A stretch of DNA of 64,000 nucleotides from Morchella semilibera (Eukaryota > Ascomycota > Pezizomycetes > Pezizales > Morchellaceae), in the NCBI GenBank assembly GCA_009192285.1, contig WBVU01000021.1, positions 504,218 through 568,217 on the forward strand, in the 5' to 3' direction. The notes beneath the pieces are model-generated. The model was not told where the DNA came from. It did not search any database and was given only the letters and a program-made list of their open reading frames with translations. Positions 1 to 10,600 of this stretch are shown piece after piece (the first letter of the stretch is position 1; each line of letters begins with the position of its first letter). The position numbers and the translations under genes are program-made.

Positions 1-90
1 TTTATACTTCACACCCATAGGTTATGGAAACCGTCCTCCTCCTGCTTGCCGGAAGTGGCTCCTCAATTAAAAAAACATAGAAAATACATA

Positions 91-2358
91 CATTACCGCC
101 AGTCCGTATAAAAATATCGAGACCCGTGTCTGATTAGAGCGTGATATGAGCTGTAGATGCAGAATCACCCTCAATCTTTCCTGATTGGGCGATAACCCTG
201 ATATCTTGGGCCTATCCACATCCCAATCAGGCCCAATTAGGGGTGAATCATTCACAGGGAAATCAGGTTATCAAAGAACCTCAGCGGAAATGAGGGTTAG
301 GGTTGGGGACATGCAGATAAGTACATACTTTACCGCCCGTCCGCATATCAGTATGAGACTAAATAAGGGCTCGATAGCGTATAAAAGCTTGTTATAACCC
401 TTTTATCAAAATGGGCCTTAATCGAGCCAGATTTGGAGATTATACTGATATTTGGCATATAATTATAGCCAGATAGGGCTCAATTAATAGTCTTTGGGAA
501 GCGTGAATATAGAAATAGGGATTAGGAAAATCCGTAAGCTCTTGAGGGTTAGGGTTAGGACTTAGCAGATATCAAATACGCACGCCTTCCGTCTCTACAC
601 CTCCTACACCTACACCTCTACACCATCATCTCCACACCGTCGTCCCCACTGCAATTAAGCATCCTATCATCGTCCAGACATGAGCTAGTCGGTGAAGCAG
701 GCGGCGGGTGAAGCAGCGAAGTGGCGAATCCAGTGAATCCAGCAAATCTAAACGAGTACGGAATCAAGCACCTTCATCTATGCCCCCACCCCCGCCGCAA
801 TTAAACATCCTATCACCGTCCAGACATGGGCTAAATCGGTGAAACAGGCAGCGAATCCAGCGAATCCATCACCCAATCCGGCGAATCTATCAGGACCAGC
901 ACCCAATCCAGCATATCCAGCACCCAATCAAGCAGCTCCTAGCCAAGCAGCGAACCAAGCAGGCATTGGGGGCAGGTAAGCAGGCAGGTACAGCAGGCAG
1001 GCGGGTAAGCAGGTAGGAAAGGCTGTTAGTAGAGAGAAAATGTACATATTAAATCGAGAAATAATCAAGAGTTTTATTTGGGAATTCACCTATGCTAGAA
1101 GGGGTGTGAATACTGGCCTACCTGCGCATCCAGATCTTTCACCGAATAAAGTAACCCTTTCATAGGCATTATCACATATACTAAAGCTGAATATATATAA
1201 CTCCCACCGAAACCAGAGCATTTTAAGGACGTTATAGAAAATACCAGAACTGATATCAAGTAATGGTTAACTCGGACGTATGTAAGCATGCTATAATCCT
1301 GATATGGATATTCGTACGGGCGGTAGTGTATATCATGTCCTTCTCCTCTCTACACCTTCCCTACACCTTCACCTCTACACCTTCATCTCTACACCTCTAT
1401 GCCTTCACCTCCGCTGCAATTGAACATCCTATCACTATCCAGACATGGGCTAATCGGTGAAGCAGGCAGCGAATGAAGCAGCGAATCACTACGGCTTAAT
1501 CTCTACACCTTCATCTCTACGGTTTCATCTCTACGGCTTCATCTCGACGGCTTCATCTACGTCCCCGCCTCCCCAATCAATCAAAATCATCATTAGGATA
1601 TGGGCTAATCGGTTTAGGCACCTAATCCAGCGAATTCAGCACCCAACCCCGCGAATCCAACGAATTCTGTACCCAATCTAGCAAATCCAGCAAATCCAGC
1701 AAATCCAAACGAGCGCTCCATTGAAATCAAACACTGTACTGTAATGTACTGTACTATGGCGTACCGTACAGAACATGCAATGAAGCAGCCAAGCAGCCAA
1801 GCAGCCAAGCAGCCAAGCCGCTATAGTAATAATTTTTAAACATATGGCGCCCAGAGTCTAAAACCCACACCTCGTTTCAAATCCCTAAGGCTTTTCACCA
1901 CAACCCAAAGAATTGAAACAAAATCCATAATCTCATAAAGGTAATATAGGCCTAGGCGAATATAGTTTTGTTTCTTGAAAAATATGTGTTACTGTTGAGG
2001 AGTAGGCTAGTTTATGGATTTATCGCCGCCAAGATTATTTCACTCGAGGTGTAGGGACTAGATGCTTGGCGCCATACATAGTAAATCGTGAAATGTATAA
2101 GAATTTAATCTCTGAAATTTCCTTATGCAGAACAAGTGTGAATACTGGCCTACCCGCGCATTTGGGTTTTTCAGTGAGTAAAATCAATGTTATATAGGAC
2201 TTTTCATGATATCATATGATAAAAATCTCAGACTGGGTCAAAGGTTAGCTTCGGCGAGGCATGATAAAAAATATCATATGAAACGCCAAATTAGCAATAT
2301 ATCCTGTTTAACTAAACCCTATATCAAGCTGATAATAATATGTGGACCGGCGGTAAAG
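91..2358 (+). mobile_element. TIR element, TA target site, carrying a nested relative (Y1)
   Basis: The left end CATTACCGCCAGTCCGTATA and the right end (complement CTTTACCGCCGGTCC) are imperfect inverted repeats. They are flanked by TA at 89-90 and 2359-2360. The insertion separates 'aaaaaacat' from 'ttggaatgac', which are nearly adjacent in the uninterrupted repeat copies near 5020 and 6370. Removing the nested copy (328-1328) leaves about 1.27 kb. The interior contains short runs such as 'ctctacacctt' and 'gaatccagcga' and no transposase ORF, so it is non-autonomous. TA duplication is typical of Tc1/mariner-like elements, but superfamily membership is not proven. Confidence 0.6.
328..1328 (+). 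mobile_element. TIR element nested in Y1 (Y1b)
   Basis: The left TIR CTTTACCGCCCGTCCGCATA and the right TIR (complement CACTACCGCCCGTACG) are flanked by TA at 326-327 and 1329-1330. The 1,001 bp interior is closely related to the inverted copy at 5182-6160: both hold a 'ttagggttagg' stretch, 'tacaccttca'-like pyrimidine repeats and 'gaatccagcgaatcc'-like repeats. The flanking sequence rejoins to match the uninterrupted element at 3143-4026, showing that it landed inside a member of its own family. There is no coding capacity. Confidence 0.65.
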
Positions 2359-2763
2359 TATTGGAATGACACTGCGGAACCTTCTCGTCTCCCTCAGGCT
2401 TCCTCCACTCACCCCCCCCCTTTAACTATTCATTCCCTTTCTAGTCCCCCCTCTCTATTGATAATTAATCTCGTTCTCACTTCCCACATCTATCTCGTTG
2501 TTCCCATCTTCATTCGTATGCCTTCGGTGACACCCCTGCATCCAGAGGCCTGCTTTAATACCGTCTTCGCCCCAGTGTAGGGCTCTTACATTTGTATGAT
2601 GGGGGTGCCACGCCATTGGTTCCTGTGCATTCGCATTTGGTAGGGGTGTCTGCCGCCCTGCCGCCCTGCTCCTCTGCCATCTTGCGCTAACCCCATTGGC
2701 GCTAGCAAGAGATTTAAACTTTAGGCCGGAGCTTATAATCTCCTGCTGCGTCCATACAAACAA

Positions 2764-2855
2764 GCCGCGGTGGTGTAGTGGTTATCACACCTAGAAACTC
2801 AGCACGTAGGAGATAGAGCTGTGAAGGTGACTTGGGTTCGAATCCCAACCATGGC
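2764..2855 (+). tRNA. tRNA-like sequence, copy 1 (anticodon unresolved)
   Basis: The A-box-like segment TGGTGTAGTGGTTATC and the B box GGTTCGAATCC are intact. The T stem TTGGG/CCCAA is perfect, and the acceptor halves GCCGCGG and CCATGGC pair with one mismatch and one G-T. Between the D and T arms lie about 42 nt instead of about 22, so an intron or an expanded anticodon region is required; CACCT...AGGTG can pair around it. A run of T follows (pol III stop). It may be a tRNA pseudogene or a SINE head. I could not assign an anticodon. Confidence 0.45.
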
Positions 2856-3142
2856 ATTATTTTTTTTTCATAACTTCACATCCCTTTTTTATCGATAGAC
2901 CGCACTGCCAGACCTCAACCGCATCTGCTCGCAATATTGGGTTTGGGAAGCACCGTCCATAGGGGGAAATTCACTACAATTCCCACTAAGGCGACAGCTT
3001 GCTACAAGTAGCGTGCAAGTGCAAGCATGCGCTAACCTACAATTTATTTATCCTTCATACCCGCAGGTTATGGCAACCGCCCTCTTCCCGCTTGCAGGAT
3101 GTGGCGTGATCATCCTCCTCAATTGAAGAAACATGGAAAATA

Positions 3143-4026
3143 CTGTACCGCCCGACCGTATAGAAATATCAGCCTGTTTTGTAGACCTAGAGCTGATACG
3201 AGCTTGATATATGCTTTATCTATAGGATATGCCATATTTCGACCTGTTTAGGCAATAATCTTGATATTTGGTGCCTATTTAGGGCCGAATAGAGCTCGAT
3301 CAGGTTCTTTTTGCAGAATAGCATGCACGAATAAGATCAGATTATCAAAAACTCTCAGCAGGATAGGGTTAGGGCTGTGGACTTAGAGATATCTACGCCC
3401 TCTACACCTTCATCCCCTCTACACCTTCACCCCTACACCTTCATCTACGCCCTCCCCCCTAATCATCGTTATCATTAGGATACGAGCTATTCGGTGAATT
3501 AGATACCCAATCCAGCGAATCCAGTGAATTCAGCACCCAATCCAGTGAATTCAGCGAATCCAAACGAGTGTGCCAGCGGAATCAAGCATAGCCGCACAGC
3601 ACAGCACCTCACCATATCGAACGGCACCGTACCGCACCGTACCTAAAAGTACGGAATCACTGTACCTGACAGCACGGAATCTAGTAGTGAATCAAGCAGG
3701 CACGGCAGGCGTCTGCAGTGAAGATAGTTAGACAAATGTACATATTAAATCGAGAAATAATCCAGAGTTTTATTTGTGAAATCCACCTATTCTAGAAGGA
3801 GTGTGAGTACTGGCCTACCTGCGCATCCAGATCTTTCAGTGAATAAAATTAATTTTATATCGACATTATCATATATCATAATCTTCACTAAATATCAGCT
3901 TTAGCGAAACCATAGACCAATTAAGTCCTGATCTAAAATATCAGGTATAAATCATAAAAGCGTGATTGATATCGGACTGAAGTCAGCTTCAAATCAAACT
4001 GATATTTTATACGGTGCGCGGTAAAG
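3143..4026 (+). mobile_element. TIR element, uninterrupted copy (Y2)
   Basis: At 884 bp this is the simplest member of the family. The left end CTGTACCGCCCGACCGTATA and the right end (complement CTTTACCGCGCACCGTATA) give TIRs of roughly 25-30 bp that continue into 'gaaatatcag'. It is flanked by TA (3141-3142 and 4027-4028). It sits at the same point of the host repeat as Y1, and the empty site is visible at 5017-5022 and 6373-6380. No ORF resembling a transposase is present, so a partner elsewhere in the genome would be needed for movement. Confidence 0.65.
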
Positions 4027-4449
4027 TACATATTGGAATGACGGTGCGAAACCTTCTCGGCTCCCCCAAGCTTGAAGCTCCACCCCCCCCCATCTTTAAC
4101 TATTCATCCCCTTTCTAGTCTCCCCTTCTCTATTGCCGATTAACCTCGTCCCGACTTCCTATATGTATCTCATCATTCCCATCTTCTCCATTCGTATGCC
4201 ACGGTGACACTTCTGGATCTAGTGGCTTGCTTTAATACCGTCTTCGCCCCAGTGTAGGGCTCTTACATTTGTATGATGGCGATGCCGTGCCATGGCTTCC
4301 TGTGTATTCGCATTTGGTAGGGGTGTTCTGCCGCCCCGCTCCTCTGCCGCCCTGCTCCTCTGCCACCCTGCGCTAACCCCATTGGCGCTAGCAGCAGATT
4401 TAAACTTTAGCCCGGAGCTTATAATCTCCTGCTGCGTCCCTACAGACAA

Positions 4450-4541
4450 GCCGCGGTGGTGTAGTGGTTATCACACCCAGAAACTCAGCACGTAGGAGAT
4501 AGAGCTGTGAAGGTGACTTGGGTTCGAATCCCAACCATGGC
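4450..4541 (+). tRNA. tRNA-like sequence, copy 2
   Basis: This copy is almost identical to the one at 2764, differing at one base in the extended anticodon region (cccag for cctag). The A and B boxes, the perfect T stem and a trailing T run are all retained. The upstream block 'cattggcgctagc...aactttag' and downstream 'cacttcacatccc' are also shared, so the duplication unit is much larger than the tRNA-like part. Anticodon unresolved. Confidence 0.45.
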
Positions 4542-5181
4542 ATTATTTTTTTTTCATCACTTCACATCCCTTGTTTATCGATAAGCAGATAGACCCCAAC
4601 CGCAGTTGCTCGCGATATTGGGTTTGGGAAGTCTACCGTCCGTAGGGGGGATGTACTGTAATCTCCATCGAGGGGACAGCTTGCTACAAGTAGGGTGCAA
4701 GTGCAGGCCTGCGCCAACCCACAATTCATCTATCCCATCACCAGTAGCATAGGGCTTTGGAGCCCTCACCAGTAGCCGATCGTGCCTGGCTCTCAACTGT
4801 ATTTCTCAGATCGACCTCAGGACTCATCAACATGGTCTTCTATGCGTGGAGCCCGGACCTGTATCGTCTCATGAGCCGTGGGTTGCAGGGCAGGGCTGTA
4901 GTCAAAGGGTCAAAGCCAAGTTACGAGCCATGGAATACTTCATACCCGTAGGTTATGGAAACCGTCCTCTTCCTGCTTGCCGGAATTGGCGTGGTCATCC
5001 TCCTCAATTGAAAAAACATATCGGAATGACACTGTAAAACCCCCCTTGTCTCCCCCAAGCTTTCCCCGCTCCTCTCCCCTAGCTATTCATTCCCTTTCTA
5101 GTCCCCCTCTCTAATGTTGATCAACCTGGTCCCCACCTCCTACATGTATCTCATCCTTCCCGTATACCTCCACTATTCATA

Positions 5182-6160
5182 CACTACCGCCCGTCTGCAT
5201 ATCCATATGAGGATTACACCATGCTTATATACGTCCGAATCAACCATTACTTGGTACTAACTATGGTATTTCCAATAACGTCCCTAAAACGCTATTGTTT
5301 TGGTCAGAGTTATATATATTCAGCCTTAGTATATGTGATAATGCCTATATAGGGGTTATTTTATTCGGTGAAAAATCTGGATGCACAGGTAGGCCAGTAT
5401 TCACGCCTCTTCGGGCATAGGTAAATTACACAAATTAAACTCTTGATTATTTCTCTATTCAATATGTACATTTACTCTCTACTAGCAACCTTTCCTACCG
5501 GCTTACCTACCGGCTTACCTGCCTACCTGCCTGCCTACCTGCCTGCCTACCTGCCTGCAATACCTGCTTGGCTGGGTGCTGCTTGACTGGGTACTGGATT
5601 CGCTGGATTAGGTGCTGAATTCGCCGGATTGGGTACTGGGTTCGCTGGATTGGGTGACGGATTCACTGGATTCACTGCCTATTTCACCGATTAGCTCATG
5701 TCTGGACGATAACGATGATTTAGCAGGGCCGTGACGGCGGTAAGAAGGAGACTATTATTACGGTATCCATGAAGTGGGGGGGGGGGGAGTGCAGATGACG
5801 TGATGAGCTGTGGGGATGAAGCTGTGGAGATGAAGAAGCCGCTGAGATTAACGTGGAGGTGAAGGTGAAGGTGTGGAGGTGGAGGTGTAGGGGCGGAAGG
5901 CGTGCGGTTTGATATCTGCTAAGTCCTAAACCCTAACCCTCAAAAGCTTACGGATTTCCCTAATCCCTATTTCTATATTCACGCTTCTCTCCCGAAGACT
6001 GTTAATTGAGCCCCACACGTCCCTAATTATGTGCCAAATATCAGTATAATCTCCAAATCTGGCTCAATTAGGCCCTATTTTGATAAAATGGTTATACCAG
6101 GCTTTTATATGCTATCGAGCTATTATTTAGTCTCATACAGATGTGCGGACGGCGGTAAAG
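5182..6160 (-). mobile_element. TIR element, inverted copy (Y3)
   Basis: The left end CACTACCGCCCGTCTGCATA and the right end (complement CTTTACCGCCGTCCGCACA) are flanked by TA at 5180-5181 and 6161-6162. The sequence is the reverse complement of the element at 328-1328 over its whole length. It includes 'cctaaaccctaaccctc' near 5925 (the complement of the 'ttagggttagg' stretch) and long runs of 'gcctacctgcct' near 5520. It interrupts the host repeat at a different point from Y1 and Y2, before the phrase 'cggtgagacc'. It is non-autonomous. Confidence 0.65.
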
Positions 6161-6427
6161 TATGTCTCCGGTGAGACCTCTGGATTCAGAGGGCTGCCTC
6201 GATACCGTCCCCGCCCCAACTCAGTGCCCCCATATCTGTATGCCGGGGGTACCGTGCCGTGGCTTTCTTTTGTGTTCGCATTCGGCGGGGTGTGTCTGGT
6301 ACCCGTAGGTTACGGCAACCGCCCACTTCCCGCTTGCAGGATGTGGCGTGATCATCCTCCTCAATTGAAAAAGCATATTGGAATGACACTGCGAAACCTC
6401 CTCGGCTCCCTCAGGCTTCCTCCACTA

Positions 6428-6440
6428 CCCCCCCCCCCCC
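6428..6440 (+). repeat. Poly-C tract (13 C)
   Basis: An uninterrupted C run in the pyrimidine block of the tandem unit. Shorter runs occupy the equivalent place in the other units (near 2410 and 4086), so the tract is an unstable part of the repeat. Confidence 0.9.
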
Positions 6441-6733
6441 TCTTTAGCTATTCATTCCCTTTCTAGTCCCCCCATCTCTCTATTGCTGGTGAATCTCGTC
6501 CTCACTCCCCACATGTATCCCGTCGTTCTCATTTCTCCATTCGTATGTCTTCGGTGACACTTCTGGATGTAGAGGCTTGCTTTAATACCGTCTTCGTCCT
6601 GTGTGTTCGCATTCGGCTGAGGTGTGTCTGCCGCCCTGCTCCTCTGCCATCCCGCGCTAACCCCATTGACGCTAGCAACAAATTTAAACTTTAGCCAAGA
6701 GCTTATAATCTCCTGCTGCGACCCTAGATACAA

Positions 6734-6825
6734 GCCGCGGTGGTGTAGTGGTTATCACACCCAGAAACTCAGCATGTAGGAGATAGAGCTGTGAGGGTGA
6801 CTTGGGTTCAAATCCCAACCATGGC
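6734..6825 (+). tRNA. tRNA-like sequence, copy 3
   Basis: Same family as the copies at 2764 and 4450. Here the B box reads GGTTCAAATCC, one change from the consensus, and 'gtgaggg' replaces 'gtgaagg' before the T arm. The acceptor pairing has the same single mismatch. The pol III-type T run follows. It is probably a non-functional repeat member. Confidence 0.42.
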
Positions 6826-7478
6826 ATTATTTTTTTTCATCACTTCACATTCCTCGTTTATCGATAGACCTCACTGTCAGACCTGGACCACAGTTGCCCG
6901 CAATATTGGGTTGGGAGGTCCACCGTCCGTAGGGGGGATGTACTGTAGGCTCCGCTGAGGTGATAGCCTGCTATCAGTAACGTGCGGGTGCAAGCCTGCG
7001 CCAACCTACAATTTATATATATTCTTCCCGCCTGCCGGAAGTGGCGTGTTCCCCTCGTCAATGAGAGAGATTATAGGAGGTATCAGAATGGCACTGCGAG
7101 ACCTTCTCCCTGAAGCTTCCCTCGTTCCTCTCCCCCTTAACGATTCACCCCCTTACTAGTCCCCCGATCCATATTTCTGTTCAACCAGGTCCCCATCCCT
7201 ATCTCGTGGCCCTTCTCTCCTCCGCTCATATGCCTTCGTTGAGCCTTCCAGACCTCGAGGGCTGCCCCGGCACCGCCCTGCCCAAAGGAGGGGATACCGT
7301 GCCCTACCCTCTCTTCTACTCGCATTCGATGGGGATGTGTTTGACGTCCCAATTTCTGTCATCTTGCGCTAACTCCATTCTATGGGCCAATATGCACGGC
7401 AGGTGCTGCACTAGCGCTAGCAACAAATTTAAACTTTAGCCAAGAGCTTATGATCTCCTGCTGCGTCCCTACCAACAA

Positions 7479-7570
7479 GCCACGGTGGTGTAGCGGTTAT
7501 CACACCTAGAAACTCAGCACGTAGAAGACAGAGCTGTGAGGGTGACTTGGGTTCGAATCCCAACCGAGGC
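7479..7570 (+). tRNA. tRNA-like sequence, copy 4 (most diverged)
   Basis: The acceptor halves GCCACGG and CCGAGGC pair at six of seven positions. The A-box-like TGGTGTAGCGGTTATC and the B box GGTTCGAATCC are intact and followed by TTTTTTT. The extended anticodon segment has several changes relative to the other copies. Several changes keep pairing possible, which weakly suggests past selection on structure. It ends the array; unrelated sequence begins about 30 bp downstream. Confidence 0.42.
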
Positions 7571-7600
7571 ATTATTTTTTTGTGCCTTTGGGGTTTTGGT

Positions 7601-10600
7601 GGCCGCTTGGTGGAGCTAGCATGGACTGCCACTGGGTCTATTGACCCGCTCGTTGTGGTCTTGGAAGACTGGCTGTGCTCCTTTAGCTATCGGGTAGGAT
7701 GACATCAGGCTGGTGAGATGGTAGATTTGTGGGTTGCGCCCAATGCTGGGATTGGGCGGGTACGCAAGCTCGGGGGTCATCAGGTCTTGTATTGGAGTCA
7801 TTCTGGCTACCTTAAATACTGCCGCCGATCCCTCAACGCAAACAAACGCAGCGAAAAAATGGGATATCCCCGTCCGCTGCCGCCGGTTATGCTTGGGTGG
7901 GCTAGCTTTCACGTATGCCTCGCAGAGCATCAAAGGAGGATACTCCCCAGGTTTAGCCACTACCCCTCAGGTGTTTGTAGAGCACTAGTGATCTAAACAG
8001 AATTGAGTTAGACGAATCCAATATTCACATCTACTCCGGGAAGAGGGGGGAAACGGTTGCCATGACCTAAGGACTACATGCATGGATCAAGTATCAATAT
8101 ATAAACGGATGAGACGAATTTGATATAGACCAGCTTGCCCATAAACGAGCACGGCCCATCAGCGAGCGTTGCCTGCAATTTTTCCCGTTGCAACGGATGG
8201 CTGAACTCTTTCATTTTGAGGATGTCTCACGGCAAAGAAGTATTTGATGTGTCATACGCTCTGCGTTGAGGGGGCCGCGCTCTCTGATGAGGGGCAAGGC
8301 ACTAGTATAGGCTATCAGAGTCGAAGAACAGGATCTTGCCGGGGAAAGGGGCGTAGACGAGTCGTCATGCGCCCTAGAGATAGAGGCCGCCTGAGGACGC
8401 TGTCAAAATTTAATGCGCTTCCTGATGCGCTGTATGTAGATCACATTTCTAACCGAATATCGCCCGTGAGAGTTGGACAGCTGCTCTACGATCTCGGGCC
8501 GGAAGAATCGAATGTCACCCCGATTAGCACCAAACCGATTTTCCCCGAACGGAATAGTTGCGTGATACGGTCTAATTTTCCTACTTACCTAGTTACTGAA
8601 CCACATTTGAACGAGCATGAGGCCCGCACCATACACGAGAGAGAGCAGGCGGGCGGAGTAGAAGCTGGGCGCACACTCGCTCTCGGCATAGGGATCAGTA
8701 TTGTATAAGAAGAGAAGGCGACGGCCCGGAGCGCACTGCGGATACCTGATGCTGAAAGGGGCGAGTTGGGGGGATAGTGAGGAACGTAAACCACTGACGG
8801 ACACTTCAATTCGCCGTCTGGTTTGTGACTGCAGAGACATGTTTGCTTAGACGTGAGGTGGTTCCGAGCTGAGAGTCAAGGCTTCTCTCTCATCCACGCG
8901 GGGCAGGGCTGCTTCGCTAGAGTTTCAGCTGCTGGCCGCCTGGGGGTTGGAACCTTCCTGAGTCAATCCTGTCTAGTTAAGTGCTGCTTGCCACCTATCG
9001 TAATGGGTTTATATATTGATATGGAATTTGAGCGTTGCTCGAGAGGAAGGGCTGATCTCGCTCAGAATGTAGAACTTATTTCTTTTTTGCGAGAGTGGTT
9101 CGGGTCACAGGCGGTAATAAGCGCCATAGTTAATGATATTGGAATTTTCTTGGCTCAGAATATCTCGCTTGGCTAGTCTTTAACTAGACGAAGGGAGTAT
9201 AGTCCCATGATAGCATGGACTGTACTGACTTAGAGCACTGGAATGTCATACTAAGAGTTGATTCAGTGCTCTAGATGATTAAGTCGTTTAGTAAAGTTCT
9301 TAACTTGGACGGTATGGAATTGGTTCAATTGAGTCCGTCCGCGCAGGAATGTTAGTACTACTATATGCTCAAAATGATAGATAGTCTTGGAGTTAGGCTC
9401 ATATGAGAGGAGTATGTGTGGATGATATAACCAGCTACTATTGACCTTAGTCTGCCGACACGTAATACTTTCCTGTGCTACGCGCTCGCCCAAGCCATCC
9501 AGAAGTCCTTCCCCACTCCCACGGGCAATTTTTGATCGTCCTTATCGACTCTACTTGACATTGACCTATAATTCCTACACCAAGAATCATACAAGAAGGG
9601 ATAGTGACAGTCAAGGAGAGAGGGTGTGTTGATCGCTTATTATGTCACTGATCAGACCTAGCGCACTCCGAGCGGACAGCAGCTACTCAGAGTGGTACGG
9701 TTCCTACAGAGGTCAAGTTGCGTCGTTGGAAGTGGCGGCCGCACTGCCAACAGTATGATCGTAGTAGGTAACCGAGCTATGAACAAGAATTGAAAGTAGT
9801 GTGATATAGCGTAGCGAGTAAATTATCTCATTTGAATCTTCATTGTATCCCTACAATAATTCGAGTGGTAATCATGATGCGAGGTGGAGGAGTATTTTTT
9901 GTTGGTAAGGTTTAATGCATCGCCGTCGCTCCTAAGTTACATGGCTAATTCTGGCGACGGCTTTGAACCTGTGTCCCTATATAGTTTACATACGAGACGA
10001 CTAATATGACTTCATAGTTTCTAAACCGTTACCACGGACAGCTACGACCCATCAGTAGGGACGCAGGTGACATTGAAGGTAGAGAATTGGACCTCGGTGT
10101 ACCAGTATAAGCCTAAGGTAAACTAGCGGAACCTGAACAGATAGTGAGAACCTACGTGATCAAATTTATGTCGAGATTTTGAAGGCCCGTTGTATTCAGA
10201 GTCTTAGGTCTCACGTCAGAAAATGGTGCAAGCCATAGGTCACGTACTATCGAGGTGGCCCCGGAGCTCACATGTGTCTTCACACCCCGCTGTTATAGTA
10301 ACCCAAGCGAATCGGCGGCCCGTAAGCTGGTGCTGGGGGGCAGCCCATCCACCCGAGAAGGGAACAACTCACTCTTCCATGGAAAGGGCCTTGTTCAGAT
10401 GTGGCAGAGTCTCGTCCCTTCCGCGAGGACTGCCACGCAAGCGAGTTTGTTACAGCGTGCGGGGATGTATCTCGTCTAGACTTAGGTCTGTTTGCGGCGC
10501 TGAACATGTTCACCGCACTGAGTAAGATCCTGAAGCGGAACCCCGGCCCGCAATAATACTTTTTATTACTATGGCTCTTCTGCCGAATGTGGTGTTTGGG

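Larger units (their letters stand above)
1..7600 (+). repeat. Broken tandem array of ~0.65-0.8 kb units with tRNA-like inserts
   Basis: At least five repeat starts share the phrase 'cttcatacccgtaggttatgg' or a variant (near 7, 3055, 4938, 6297 and, degenerate, 7020), continue through 'cctcaattgaaaaaacat' and 'ttggaatgacactgcg', then a pyrimidine-rich block, a tRNA-like sequence and a T run. After subtracting the inserted TIR elements, the spacing between tRNA-like copies is about 0.65-0.8 kb. The unit at 4936-6296 lacks the tRNA-like part and joins directly to the next unit. I see no coding potential; the ORFs here repeat because the DNA repeats. It could be a tRNA-derived SINE-like family or an old tandem duplication. 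The repetition is seen directly; the origin is inferred. Confidence 0.75.

Noticed and set aside
7718-7996. Weak likeness to the membrane-protein gene ('gtgggttgcgcc...gattggg...caagct' also at 18648)
   Set aside because: Similarity covers only about 50 bp, has no matching hydrophobic frame on both sides, and may be chance.
8244-8708. 154-codon plus-strand ORF in the left desert
   Set aside because: No recognisable motif, no splice partners, and the surrounding DNA yields similar frames by chance.
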